64,000 bases of DNA, taken from Strongylocentrotus droebachiensis (Eukaryota > Echinodermata > Echinoidea > Camarodonta > Strongylocentrotidae). Shown here one piece after another: positions 1-19,389 of the stretch. The notes under the pieces were generated by a model, which saw only the letters and a list, made by a program, of their open reading frames with translations, was not told where the DNA came from and did no database searches. The stretch's first letter is position 1; the number at the start of each line of letters is the position of its first letter. A program made the position numbers and the translations under genes. The stretch spans positions 124,001 to 188,000 of the forward strand of contig JAVYIG010002110.1 in assembly GCA_035222895.1 (NCBI GenBank), written 5' to 3'.

Positions 1-1583
1 TTATTTAGACATCTCTCTCCCCGAATAGGTTATACGGGTACATCCGGAATTTACAAGCGGTTCGGATGGCCTGATCGATGCCTGTCAGTCGTCTATGTTA
101 CGCGGTTCGAGATCCATGGCAGTTTCCCAACCAAACTTAGTACCCTTGTATCATTTTATTTTACGCCACCCAATCCTTGTTCCGCCTAAGAAAAGCACGA
201 AATATAGTCAAACATTTAAACATTCGATTTCATGACATAGTCAAGCAAGGTAGCGCTAGCCCTACCGTCATAAAACTTAAGTTGGTAACACGGAATAAAA
301 GACTTATACCAAGAAATGTTTAAACCTGCTCGCTTTTAATATGATCGAGCACTCGTCTTACAAGTCTCGGCTCAAATCAGTCGTATAGAGGTCACCGCTC
401 TAGAAAGCATTGTGGTAGAACCTGTCTAGAAAAGCCGCATGTCTACAGCGGCCACATGTTCTGTTTCCTTGAAGAAACTAAAAAGACATATAATTGACTA
501 TATGTTAAATGTCCTATGGAACTGATTGATATTATTTTATGACAATAGTTCTCTATTTCATCAACCAGAAAGTCCAGTACTCCGACCCTATACCAGGCGC
601 TTTCGCAGGGGGGGGGGGGGTTGAACCCTCCCTTTGGTACATTTTATGTGTGTATTGTGGAGGAAAACGCCCCCTTTGGTATTTTTTTTTATACCAATGG
701 CTGACCTAAAAAAGTTGACCTTACCCCCCCTCCCCCAACGGAGCAAAATGTCAAATTTCCAAAACAAAAAAAGTGTCCTCTTACCCCCCCCCCCCCCCCC
801 CGCTTATTCAGCGGCTGGCTGAGTCGTTGCGAAATTTTCGGCCCGATTTAAAAAATGTTAAACACCCCCCTCCCTTGAAAAGGCGCCCTTGAATAACGTC
901 ACTTCATCTCTTATAAGCATTAAGGATGTGGATCATTTATGAATTATAAGATTACTCTAAAAAAGAATACCCTACTTCTTATACGGACTTAACTCATGGT
1001 GTACCTGCCTGTTCCATTGTGTGTTTTTTCCTGACTTATCTACCTCACCATGCAAACCTGTAAAGAACCTTTGAAGATTTCACACCAATCACAACTGCCA
1101 CTTCACCTTTCTTTCAATAAAGTTTTTGTGAACAAATTGTTTAATCATTTTTTAATCTACTTAATGCGACCATTCAACACTAATCCTGGTCATGTTGGTA
1201 TCGCATGCAAAGCGCTCAGAGCAACAAAAGAATATTGATTTCGGGAGAATGACTTGCTTTAAAAAGGAGGAGACAGGATGTAAGCCAGATCGCGTCACTA
1301 TACGCGTCCTACGACTGAAGGATAAAAATCCTTATTTGGAACAATGTTAGTTTGACCCAAGTTTATCAAGTTAATAGTCTCTTTGGACTTTGAAATCTGG
1401 AGGCAGAAGTGTAGCAAAATCATTAAGTGTTTCATAAAAACAGAATGTTTATAATGCAATTTTTTTCATTAATTATTGATATCATCATAATCATAATAAT
1501 ATATATTTTCATAATTATCATTATAACACAGTATAAGAATCATTATTGTTATCACATCATCAGTAGAAGCATCAGCATTAGCA

Positions 1584-1634
<51 letters not shown>

Positions 1635-3275
1635 CTAGTAATAGTACTACTGTACTAGCAGTGTTATCGTCACTTTTACCATCTTTTTTGATAGTATTAT
1701 CAATGTTATCGGTATTCTGCAACTTAAACGGAATGTAGTCCGTATTTCTCGAAAGACTTTCGTTTAACCTTCACCAGATGTTGCAAATTTTCAAATGTAT
1801 ACCGTGAACATCAAAGCGTGAGTTTCTGATCATTCTGGTTGTTCCCAGAAGCTAAGATATGAAGATCATCTGGATCGTAGCTCCTAAGATTACATTTTGT
1901 GAAGATTTTGTTAGTGAGGGTATACATTACCTTCTTGACCGTTCCTATGCATCCGATATTTAAACTTAGTTAATTTGTACAAGGTTATTTGTTAGGAAGA
2001 TCTTGTTAGTGACAGCATAAATTACATTCTTGGCTATTCCTATATGAATCCGATGTTTAAACTTAGTTAATTTGCTAAAGTTAGCAATGTGTATGATTTT
2101 CTTTTGCATAAACTTTTTTTTTTTTTAGTTCGCTATACCTTTCTTTAACTTGGGAAACCTTTCGTTTAAATGCAGATTTCCATAATACTAATGCAATAAT
2201 CTCAGTCTCACAAAGACCTCTTCACAACGATGGCGGTTCTAAGCCTTGGATTTATTTGCTTGAAAAGGCCTTAAAACGGCATGCTGCCAAATAATATTTT
2301 AGAAAGGTGAATTATATTATTTTTTTAAAAACATTTTTTAGGAAGGAGAATTTAAAGGCACACTGTCCTACTTGTATCTACTTGCTCCCTCTATATAGAA
2401 AACTTCCCAAATCGGTGCCTGTTGGTCCCCCATGATCCTTTTTTCTTATGTTAAATGAGAGCTGAGTTAATGAGATAGCCACCTGTCACACTGACCTCGC
2501 GGGCTCGCTGTGTGGTCTAATCCCTTCTAGCTGCAGTAGTAAAGCCTACCTTTAAGATTCCACTTTATACTTTATATTTGTTGTTGGTGTGTTTCTGTGT
2601 TTTTCTTATGTTTTTTTTAACATTAAGTGCGAGTTTGTGAATGCAATTTATATGCGAAGTGGGTCCTTTCCTCTTCATTTTGTACATTCCTTCTTTGACT
2701 CTCTCTCTCGTCTCACTTGTCCCTTTCGCCAATCCCCTCACATTAATCTTCTCTTCAACCTAGCTATGCGAATTGTTATTGAAATAAAGAACGAACTATT
2801 TCTTCTATTCTTCTGTGTGTTTTACATGCAATGATTATACATTACAATAGTAAGAGTCGAATAATCGAGATCTATAATTATGATTACGATCCTTAATTCA
2901 TGCCACTTATGCTTTTTAAGTTTTCATCTGCTGTATTCACCTATATTTTCTTTAATTTATTTACACTGAGTCCAATATTGAATCTTGAATCTTACCGGAC
3001 CTGTGATTTCCTTAACAGCAAAAAACAAAAACAAATGAAAACGATTATGTTACCTGTATGTAGGTTAATACTTCGTTAAATCTCCCCTCAAACGCCTAAA
3101 AACAAAAACAAACAAGAAGAAGAACAACAGGAAAACTTCAATCTTTACTTTAATATTCCACACTGCACATGCGTAATGGGGCATGGCATAACAACTAGAG
3201 TGCCGTGTGCAAACGAAAGATGATCACCCAATCACGTCACTTCTTCAATTTGTAAGGACAAGGTTTATGCACAGC
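1..3275. other. 5' flank of MMP unit 1 (no gene seen)
   Basis: No gene is recognised here. From about position 250 onward the sequence matches, inverted, the 5' flank of gene 2 (about 36900-39290), with shared stretches around poly-C/G runs, an AGT trinucleotide run (about 1585-1630) and the approach to the promoter. Before about 250 the match is lost, so the border of the duplicated unit lies there. Short open frames in this stretch are low-complexity or unsupported. Confidence 0.6.
2356..2549. repeat. Short dispersed repeat, also present in gene 2 intron 4
   Basis: About 190 bp beginning AGGCACACTGTCC and ending near GTAGTAAAGCCTACC sits between sequences that are adjacent in the unit 2 flank (about 37500), so it is an insertion in unit 1. 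TTTAA occurs at both edges, which may be a target duplication. A second copy of most of it lies inverted at about 30439-30600. The family is not recognised; MITE-like is a guess. Confidence 0.5.
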
Positions 3276-3300
3276 AATCTATAAAAGGGAACGAACACTT
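3220..3300 (+). promoter_or_regulatory. Proximal promoter of MMP gene 1
   Basis: A TATAAAAG box at 3280-3287 follows a CCAAT box (3228-3232) that runs directly into a CRE-like TCACGTCAC (3232-3240). A start of transcription about 30 bases past the TATA box would give a 5' UTR of roughly 155 nt before the ATG at 3466. The CCAAT block is kept in genes 2 and 3, which supports it as functional; their TATA position reads TTTAAA instead. Confidence 0.6.
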
Positions 3301-3465
3301 TGAGAACGAGACAAAAGCAGACTTAGCCGCCAGCAAAAGCATAGGGTCCGTGCTACCTGTTACAATTTCAATTCATCAGGAAGAGTTTGGAGTGCTTCGA
3401 TCGTTGGGAAAATAACTTGTTTGCTGGACTTTCTCACCGCCACGATCTTCGTTAGAGAAGGCAAA

Positions 3466-11071
<7,606 letters not shown>

Positions 11072-11200
11072 TGCGATTCCGAACAGCTGGTCATCGGCCC
11101 TACAACAACGCCCACTGCCGGAGACTAGGTGATCGTGATGGCACCTTTTATGGTTGCCGTTCTCTTCTCGAGGATGGCTGCCCTCTTTTTCATTTCAATA
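11072..11200 (+). pseudogene. Decayed C-terminal tail of MMP gene 1
   Basis: Past the TGA the sequence continues to match the tail coding sequence of gene 3: a TGC that would supply the last hemopexin Cys, a Thr/Pro-rich spacer, then a hydrophobic stretch (codons for MVAVLF and so on). A second in-frame stop lies at 11127-11129. It is therefore now 3' UTR derived from a former tail, probably a GPI-anchor signal. Confidence 0.75.
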
Positions 11201-11512
11201 ACTTTGATAATATATATGGATGTCAATCAATCTATCATTTCAACTGTGTGTTACTTCCTGAGTAACAGGTCCCAAACTGACCGCCTTGGTGGGATTACCA
11301 CTCAAGTTCAATACATAACATGTAATTAAAAATAATTAGCAATTTTCTAGGTGTAAACTTTTTAACCTTTATTCAATATCGGCTGGTGACTTGTAACGCT
11401 ATTTATAGGGCCTACCTAATCCAGCTATGCACTGTTAACAGTGTCGATGATTATATAAGTATCTATGTTTATAACTTATTTTTACGGGAACTATATGTCA
11501 GTAATCATGCAC

Positions 11513-11518
11513 AATAAA
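11513..11518 (+). terminator. Candidate polyadenylation signal of MMP gene 1
   Basis: AATAAA about 440 nt past the stop codon, followed by a T-rich stretch. It is the first canonical signal on the plus strand after the gene. Transcript evidence is absent. Confidence 0.45.
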
Positions 11519-11616
11519 ATACTTGATATAAATACTTTTGTTTCGATTTTTATTTGAGTATGAATCTTTATTAGATAATCGTCTGTTTGATAAAGATTAT
11601 AAATAGTTAATAACTA

Positions 11617-12500
11617 TCAATATATGAAGACTTTCATTCCAAAAGGAGCTAAATCCACTTTGGGTACTTCTGAGTAAATCACCTTTTTTTATTTCTCCAC
11701 TTTCCCTTTAGCCACGGACCTTAATGTTGTTATATATTTTAAAGGTGTCACCCTGGACCAATCATATATGATAAGAAAAAATCTACCAGTTTTTCCAGAT
11801 TTTTACTAAGTTTTTAGAATGTTTTTTTTCGTGGATTTAGCTCCTTTTTGGAATGAAACATGATATTGTTCCTGGAAAATTTCATATTTTCTCAATAAAG
11901 TCACTGAAATTTATTGAAATTTAGTAGCAAACCTTTCCTTTTAAATAATAATAGTGAAATCACAACTCAACAAAACCTTTTGAAAAGAAAGTAAACAACA
12001 TATCACATTTTCATTCCAAAAGGAGCTTAATCCGTTTCATTCCAAAAGGAGCTTAATCCGTTTCATTCCAAAAGGAACTAAATCCATGTTCATTCCAAAA
12101 GGAGCTAAATCCACAAAATCTAAAAATTTAGTAAAAATCAGAAATAACTGGTAGATTTTTTTTCTTATCATACACTAATGGTCCAGGGCGACACCTTTAA
12201 CATATATCACAACATGAAGGTACATTGCTAAAGGGAAAGTGGAGAAATCAAAAAGGTGATTTACTCAGAAGTACCCAAAGTGGATTTAGCTCCTTTTGGA
12301 ATGAAACCGATTTGGATTTAGCTCCTTTTGGAATGAAACATGATATTGTACCTAAATTTGTTCATACTTCCTGGTGAAATTTTCGAATGTGATATAGTGC
12401 ATTTTGTCTCCAAGTAGGAAATCATTATTTTAAGACAAATAACTCCATTTTGATAAAATATGGATTTAGCTCCTTTTGGAATAAATCTCTTCATATATAT
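11617..12500. mobile_element. Foldback (hairpin) element specific to unit 1
   Basis: The left arm (about 11617-11830) and right arm (about 12120-12345) are inverted copies over about 200 bp, for example GGTACTTCTGAGTAAATCACC against its complement. A motif of about 25 bp, TTCATTCCAAAAGGAGCTAA followed by ATCC, is repeated several times in the middle (about 12010-12115) and recurs inverted at 12280-12340 and 12463-12484. The outer ends add matching ATATATGAAGA / TCTTCATATAT. Units 2 and 3 lack it at the matching position, so it inserted after duplication or was lost there. No coding capacity; non-autonomous. Confidence 0.75.
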
Positions 12501-12718
12501 ATATATATATTCATATATTTCTACTTCTACTTAAACAAACAATTTCGAAGTTGAGTCAATCGTGAGAGACTTCATCGATTAAATTCGAGCCTACCATTTT
12601 TTTTAATTTTTTTTTGGAGAGAGTTCTAGATGGTGTTGACATTTTACTCCGGTGTTTCTTGTTTATTCTGATATTAACAACACTCCTAAAAAGCATAATG
12701 AAAGAATAGGAACGAACA

Positions 12719-12731
12719 CACATACGCGCAT

Positions 12732-12773
<42 letters not shown>

Positions 12774-12790
12774 ACATACACACACACTAC
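12719..12790. repeat. CA dinucleotide microsatellite
   Basis: A run of CA repeats with a few interruptions. The matching GT run lies at about 22308-22350 in unit 2 and at 42527-42560 in unit 3, which supports homology of the 3' flanks. Confidence 0.9.
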
Positions 12791-13299
12791 ACAACAATAG
12801 CAACTACATCAGCAACAACGAACAGAAAGAGGACACGAATAAATTGATGAATTAGAATTCATGGGACACGTCAACATACAAGAATATATCCAAACGCCAA
12901 TGCACCCCCACCGATTGAGTTCTACAGAAAATTAGTAATGAACCGGTGTGTTTGCATTTGGATCAGCATATTGATAAGCAGTGCTAATTATACTACAGCT
13001 TTGAAATGCACAAAAGCCCCGTTTCAATAAAATTTTGACAGTCGTAAATTCGTAGGACTGACTACACCGACGACGTATGATCCTTGATGTTTCCTAGCCT
13101 GATTAAGATGCGTTATGATGGGGGTACAATGACAATGGTCGCATTAATGATAAGGCATACCTTGTGGTTTGGGGACAATATTACAACCCTAGCAATCAGA
13201 AATTAAGCCAGAAAATTAATCAGGGCTTCAAGCTTACGGATAGAACTCTATATGTTCAACTTTGTCGTGCTACCACAATCCACAATACAATTTATAACG

Positions 13300-13388
13300 T
13301 CATTCAATATTGTTTTGAAGAGATGACATAGGAGTATAGGGAGAGCGTGAATCTCGGCATCCATTGGATTCATCTATATCTCCATTCT

Positions 13389-13422
<34 letters not shown>

Positions 13423-13980
13423 GTATATATATATATATATATATACACCGGTATATTTGTTTTCTCTTTTCCTCATACGAGGCACTTTATTACTTTATAT
13501 CATTTTAACAACATTGCATATAGAGTTTAATTACAATATATATATATATTCACAATCAACAAACTGATATAATAAAATAGGGGAAACATAAGGAAAGTGG
13601 AAGGGAAAGATCAAGGCATGAATATAAATGCGTTAAAGGTTCAACTAAGAAAGATTCATCTTGATATTACTTATTAATTGTTCTTGGTTTCTGTATTGCC
13701 AATTGACATAAAACATAAAATCGCTTTTGAAAGTCATCCAAATTGAATGACTATTGAAGGATTTACTTCTAAGATGATTAAGTATATACACCTCATAAAT
13801 TGCATATTGTGCGTAAACAATTAGTACATTCATGAGCAGAAACTCCGGGTCTTCAATGTTGAAACCAATTAATATGATTTTTTTTCCTAACTCAATATCT
13901 TTTTGGAACAAGTTCGTTACCAGATGATGAATTTTTTGCCAAAAGACTGCGACTTGGCGACATCTTAGAAAAACACCGGT
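13300..13980. repeat. LINE 3'-end remnant and TA microsatellite
   Basis: About 13300-13375 matches, inverted, the 3' end of the LINE at 21700-21830, so the LINE tail was already in the flank before duplication. A TA microsatellite follows (about 13392-13445, with an internal GGG). From there to 13980 I see no gene or clear repeat. Confidence 0.5.
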
Positions 13981-14468
13981 ATATATAATAATAACAAACT
14001 AAGTTGACGACAGGTAGACAAATAAATGGAAATAGTTTTCATTAGATTGAATTTCACTGAGAGCTGAAATAGGAGTGGTTATTATAATTATGCGGGTTTT
14101 TGTCTTCATTTCAGGCCTTTTGATGGTTATGGAAATTGATTGCTTTGGTTTGATGGTTTGATTTACCTGACTGCCTGAAAAGAATGTTAAGTGCTTATAC
14201 CTATGCTTATATGTGCCAGTTGAGGAATGAATGAAAAAGGACGTTGTCCTTCTAGTAATAACATTGGCATAGGTCATATTCATTATCGGTAGATTAAGAA
14301 TGGATATAATCTTCATTGGATCTGACTTTCATTAAGAGGTTTGGAGGTAATGTAATTTCTAGATTTCCCATGTTATTTAATTCAATCTTTATGATCATCT
14401 TGATTCATATGCCTTATCCATAGATACGATGATAATTTGACGAATAAGTTGTTAGGAGACAATTTGAT

Positions 14469-16226
14469 ATATAGGATTTCTCGGTCACTTTCGTAAGCTT
14501 TTCATTTGTTTTGATACAAATTTCATTCAAATTCGCAAAATAAAGCTGCCGGCGTGTAAATTTCATTCAAAATAACACTTTTTTCATTTGATTTACTTAT
14601 TCGGTCAATAGATTTAGCACTTGTTTCATTCAATTTAACAACCGCTTACAAATGCGCAGTTAGCATTCATTTTCGTCAGCAATGGCAAATCGGACGTCCG
14701 TACCATTCAATTTCACTTTGGGTCATTCTGAATAACAAAGTTTTCATTCATATTCGCCTATCTTTACAAACCGTTGGTATTCATGGTATATGTACATGTT
14801 TCTCATCTAAATTAAACAAATGAGTTATATAACATGTCATTCTTGTGACTGAAATGGTAATTGTGACTGTGATCACGATCGTGATTGTGATTCAGTGTGA
14901 TGGTGATTCAGATTTTGATGTGATTATGATTGTGATTGAACTGATACTCATAGATTGTTCTTTACATGTTCAATACAGACTAAATATAATTTACACAAAT
15001 ATAAATGGCTTCAAAGAGATTACGAACATCGAATAAATTATCAAAAACAAAACAAAACAAAACATTACAAATAAATCAATGTATAGAGTATTGATACCCC
15101 CCCCCCCCCACCATTATGGTACGCCACTCCAATAGTCTGTAAACACACACTTTACATGCACTTATGCCATTGCATATTCATAAAAAGACACTCTTGCTTA
15201 GTTTCATGCTAATTGTATATTGATGTGGCTAGGTTTTATTTACTTAAAGGTAATAGAAAGTTTTGGGAAATTTTGAAAATTGGGTGGATAGTGAATCTTT
15301 ACAATTTTGATATATTTGGATGCCCCTGTGGATGTATTGTGAGCACTACAAAAATTAGCCCCTAAAACACTTCTGTTTTCGAGAAAAATTGAATATAACA
15401 ATTTACCGGTGCTCCCGGTAAATTTTGATAAATTTCAAATAGCGCCTATGGCCGTACAATGGTAGTTGCGACCATGAAAATCTCAGAATATGTAGTTGTG
15501 ATATATAATTTCCAAACGGGAATAGCTAATCGGTCGATTTTAGTCAAGAAACATTGTTTCATAGCTAAATCAATATCTTGACCTTGAGAGGGAGCTATAC
15601 AACATAAAGAGTTTATTATTTACAATTTCATAACTTTAGACTCGATTTCAACCGCGACAACGATCAATGAATATTGTAGGAACGCATATGCTTCCAATAT
15701 GTTAATTTGAACCAAATTCATGACCCCATACCAAAACTTTGTAATACCTTTAACACATGATCGTTTAGTTGCTAAATAGTGGTGATTTAATGGTTATACA
15801 CACATAGTGAGGACAAATAACATGTTTGTTGCTTACCAACCTATACAATTTGAAATGGATTTAGCATGGAACTAAGCTTGCGGGGTTCTATATAATTATG
15901 ATCATACTTGGTAAGATTTACATGTTTAATTTGTCTGCAAAACATGTGAAACTGTATGCAAAGAAACGAATTCGAATTCACGGAAGACGTTATTACGTAA
16001 TCGCGAATCGTCTCGCTTTAAATTGAATGAACAGTTTACGAAAAAGAAACACGTTTTAAATCGAATGAAAAAGAAATGTTTTTGAATGATCGTTTTAGGA
16101 ATTTAAATGCTAAAAAAACGAATTTTAACGAAAAATAACAGCTGCGGTGACAGAATCGGCGAAATTGAATGAACATAAAATGAATTTGTGTGGCCAACTT
16201 ACGAAAGTGACCGAGAAATCCTATAT
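14469..16226. mobile_element. Non-autonomous DNA transposon with 29-bp terminal inverted repeats
   Basis: 14469-14497 (ATATAGGATTTCTCGGTCAC and onward) is the exact inverted complement of 16198-16226. The subterminal regions repeat a TTCATTCAAATT-type motif, inverted on the right side (AATTGAATGAA). The matching place in unit 3 (about 40940) is uninterrupted, so this is an insertion of about 1.76 kb. The target may be TA or ATA, but the AT-rich edges leave this open. No transposase is visible. Confidence 0.75.
15248..15749. mobile_element. MITE at a TTAA target, nested in the 14469-16226 element
   Basis: TTAA occurs at both edges (15244-15247 and 15750-15753). The inner ends are imperfect inverted repeats: AGGTAATAGAAAGTTTTGG at the left against CCAAAACTTTGTAATACCT at the right. 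About 500 bp, non-coding. TTAA targets fit the piggyBac or Kolobok superfamilies; which one cannot be decided by eye. Confidence 0.65.
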
Positions 16227-16239
16227 TAAAAAAACATTT

Positions 16240-16449
16240 AAATTCGTTGTATTACGGATTTTCACAACATTGTGTGGTTCACTCCTAACGTATGGGTTGT
16301 GTTAAGTTATGTAAACAAATATTACACAACTTTTCACTACAAATTCTTTGTGTAAAGTTGTGTAATTCTTTTGTTTACACAACTTTACTTAACCCCAGTG
16401 TAAGGAGTGAACCATCCAATGTTGTGTAAAGTCATTATACAACGAATTT
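16240..16449. mobile_element. Short hairpin MITE
   Basis: The whole 210 bp folds on itself: AAATTCGTTGTATTACGGAT at the left matches the complement of the right end (...CATTATACAACGAATTT). The inner parts pair as well (GGTTCACTCCT with AGGAGTGAACC, and GTAAACAAA with TTTGTTTAC). It is absent from the matching stretch of unit 3. Confidence 0.8.
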
Positions 16450-16555
16450 GCAGTGTAGACATGTCTTCGACATAATAAACTTCACTTGGAGTGGTTGATT
16501 AGATTTTAACGATTGTTATCATAATACAGTAATATCATTAATTTATGGTTGGTAA

Positions 16556-16568
16556 TAACAGTGTTAGC

Positions 16569-16600
<32 letters not shown>

Positions 16601-16699
16601 AAGGAGCAGTAGTAGTATTAGTAATAGCAGTAGTAGTAGTAGTAGTAGTAGAAGTAGTAGTGGTGGTAGTGATAGTAGTAATCGTAGAAGTAGAAGTAA

Positions 16700-16730
<31 letters not shown>

Positions 16731-16735
16731 ATTGA
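16556..16735. repeat. AGT/TAG trinucleotide array with a GCT run
   Basis: About 150 bp of imperfect TAG repeats followed by seven GCT repeats and GAT repeats. Similar arrays lie at about 1585-1640 and 38100-38215. The open frames across it on both strands (poly-Ser, poly-Val, poly-Leu) follow from the repeat and are not genes. Confidence 0.9.
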
Positions 16736-17524
16736 TAATATTGATAACAATAATTTAAAAAAATTATAATATTAACAACGATAACAATAAAGATTTCGTG
16801 TGGACGCCGAGAATGTCCATTTACTATTGAATGCTGCAAGAGTTAACTGACAGTGAAATGTTATTTAAAAAAAAATCCCTTTAAACGAGATTGTAATTAC
16901 CCGATATCGTAACATTAGAAATAGCGTTCGGAAATTGGAATAGAATGGATTCATTGGTATCAATATCCATTGCTGTTATTGCAAATGCCCTAATTTGTTA
17001 AGTGTCTTGAATTAACTATATTTTGACGGTTACAAATTCCGGCCGCTCGCAATTAATTTGAATAGAAACCCAATTTGGTTATCAAACATACCAAGTACCT
17101 ACTCAGAAGCGATAGATTTGCTTTTCATCAATTGGGTTGATGCTATGTGGGTGTCAATTTAAAGTTAATTTAAAGTCAAAACGGTACAGCAATTATATGA
17201 TAACCGTAAAGGTCATAACGATGAGATATTAACATCAAACTAATCTCATCTGAATTGATTTTAATTGCCTTCTTTAAAATAGTGTGCGGCGGCATGTGGG
17301 TGTATGCGTGTGTGCGCGATTTTTTTTGCGGGTGTGTGTGTGTGTGCATTAAGGCGTCACATAAAACTATACCCCTAATTTTGCACTCTCCAGATAATAT
17401 CACTTTGTATATTAAAAAGACCTTGACCTAACATTGGAGCTTCGTTAAAAGCCTGCAATCCCTTTAGAAGAAGTAAATCTTCGTTCTGTTGAGTTTTAAT
17501 CTGCGGAGTATATTTACTTTTAAT

Positions 17525-18060
17525 ATTTGATTTGATTTGATTTATTTACCAACAGCAATACATATACATTTCATACAATGAATTTACATATACAAGAAAA
17601 GAAACTATTGGTTGGTAAAAGGGGCCAGATAATAGCACATGTGCTAGTCGAGCCTAACCCCTTAAACAGCTCAGTAAACAAAGTATTTTGGTACGAATCA
17701 GTTTAGAAAACGTAACAAAACACAAAATAATGAATTTACTATTATAGGATTTCCCGGCAAAATTCGCAAGTTGGTCATAACTTTGTATTTAAGTTAGCTC
17801 TGATCGGCTTTGCCATGCCAATTACCATTCAATATTCCCATTTTTGTATTTAATTTAGGATTTTGGTCGAAGGGTTTGATAGATCTTTCTCCATTCACTA
17901 AATGTTATTGCACGAACTGCCATTTTCTGTGAATATAATATACTACTTAGGCTATATAGTCTTATAAATGCTTCCCCACACCTCTATTCCGAAGATATGT
18001 GGGGTTGTATGAATGCTTTCTATGATTTTGCAGCCCTCTATATCAAATTGTATTAAACTG
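17525..18060 (-). mobile_element. LINE 3' fragment (CR1/Jockey-like), minus strand
   Basis: Read on the minus strand, the stretch near 17870-17945 encodes a piece resembling the end of a non-LTR reverse transcriptase (KMAVRAITFSEW, a position where many CR1/Jockey proteins have similar text). It is followed by an untranslated part and ends in an AAATC-type repeat tail at about 17525-17545. It is truncated at its 5' end. Unit 3 has only the flanking sequence around 39790. The clade is tentative. Confidence 0.5.
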
Positions 18061-18690
18061 TTGTGAAGCTAATTAAGCTAGTGTCACGGTGCTGACAAAA
18101 AGTTTGATTTGCTATACCAAAGATGACAACAAAAAACATTTAAGAAACGTTTAGTGTGAGGTTTCGACCGAGAGAGCCACAAAGGAGTAAGCATAACAGA
18201 CGCCTTGTCACCTAATTTCATCTATGCCAAGATGATGAAAAACTATCAGGTGCCAGTAGTTGTCCTCTATCTCACTTCTATAGCAAAGGTTTTTGGAAGT
18301 GAAAGGTAATTTTAATATAGTTTGTCAATGAAAATCAACTATGATACATGTTCCAATAGCTATTTTCTTCAATTAAAAGTCAACGGCCATGCAACATTAA
18401 GCCAAATCCCCCAGATTTACCAAATCAATTTCATTATTCTCCTTTGTGCATTCGCTATTAAAGTTATTATTGCATAAATATGCCATTAAGAAGAACACTG
18501 CATGTAACTCGTGAGGAAAAAAAATAGTTAGTTAACAAATTGATTATCAGTCATTTCTCATCGTTATTAACCCGCCAGAGTACATTATTTGTTTCATTGG
18601 ACCAACTAATAGCTATAGCATGGTCGACGTACACGTAATAAGTTTGTTTCTTCATATTTTTGTGCCGTGATCATGATTCTTCTTTTATTT
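18060..18690. other. Intergenic stretch, nothing recognised
   Basis: AT-rich, with short frames only. The first part matches unit 3 at about 39640-39790; the rest has no partner in the window. Confidence 0.5.
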
Positions 18691-18698
18691 CTGAACAG

Positions 18699-18975
18699 CT
18701 GCTCCCAAATTGGTTAAAGTAACATGAGACTGTGTCATGGCCTGCAGATGGTTCTCCATTAAAGGGATACTGTCTGAAGGGTCACTCCATATTTTCCGCA
18801 CGAGTAAAAGGTCTAGTCCAGTGCGCCGGTTTGTGTCTTGCGCGGAAGTTGCGCGTGAGTCTTGCCAATCATTCAATTGGCAACAACATAGCAACTGCGA
18901 GAATCACCGGAATACGACATCTTGGGCTGGCAACTCAATGGAGCGAAGGGACGGCTGCGATTATTTCGAGCCTGT
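18699..18975 (+). pseudogene. Orphan PAN/apple-domain exon, frame-broken
   Basis: A good splice acceptor (TTTATTTCTGAACAG, ending 18698) precedes a stretch that encodes a PAN/apple-like domain. GYCLKGHSIFSARVKGLVQC is read in one frame (about 18756-18820). SCQSFNWQQHSNCEN and then GCDYFEPV are read in another (about 18860-18975). The spacing and Cys pattern fit one domain of about 75 residues with a frameshift near 18845-18860. The first frame also has a stop at 18720-18722, and no clear donor follows. This is likely a dead host exon; a sequencing error cannot be excluded from one window. Confidence 0.45.
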
Positions 18976-19389
18976 TGAATTAGTGATACTTGTCCATGGT
19001 ATAGGATCACATTTAATCATTAGCAATGGGAAATTTTCACTTTGCCTCTTGCTGACAAAAAATAAATCGTGTGCCTCTAATCAACTTAAGCACAACAGAA
19101 GGAACGATTACATTTCAGTGTAAAATAGAAGTACATGATTTGGTCAAAACGTTAATATATCTTTCTTTTTAAAATGTAATTGTGTTGTTTTATAAAATCT
19201 TATCAAGGGTTTTGTAGAGAGAACTTGTAGTACCTAGTTACCAGGACCAAGGTCTCATTGTGGACTCTGGACATACGACTTTTTCCAGCACAATACAATA
19301 CAAAAACAAAACCGAATTTAACTTATATACTTTAGAGTTGTTATACAGCTTTAAATTTCTTGGATAATCAAACAATTATTTTTTAAGAG

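Larger units (their letters stand above)
13980..18130. repeat. Block D of unit 1, duplicated inverted at 39640-41446
   Basis: Short conserved stretches occur in the same order in both places. They cover sequence near 14150-14460, near 16470-16530, around 17100-17400 (including a GT-rich run) and at about 18050-18120. The unit 1 copy is longer because it carries several insertions, listed separately. No gene is recognised. Confidence 0.65.

Noticed and set aside
16538-16769. Poly-Ser, poly-Leu and poly-Val frames
   Set aside because: Trinucleotide microsatellite open in several frames on both strands.
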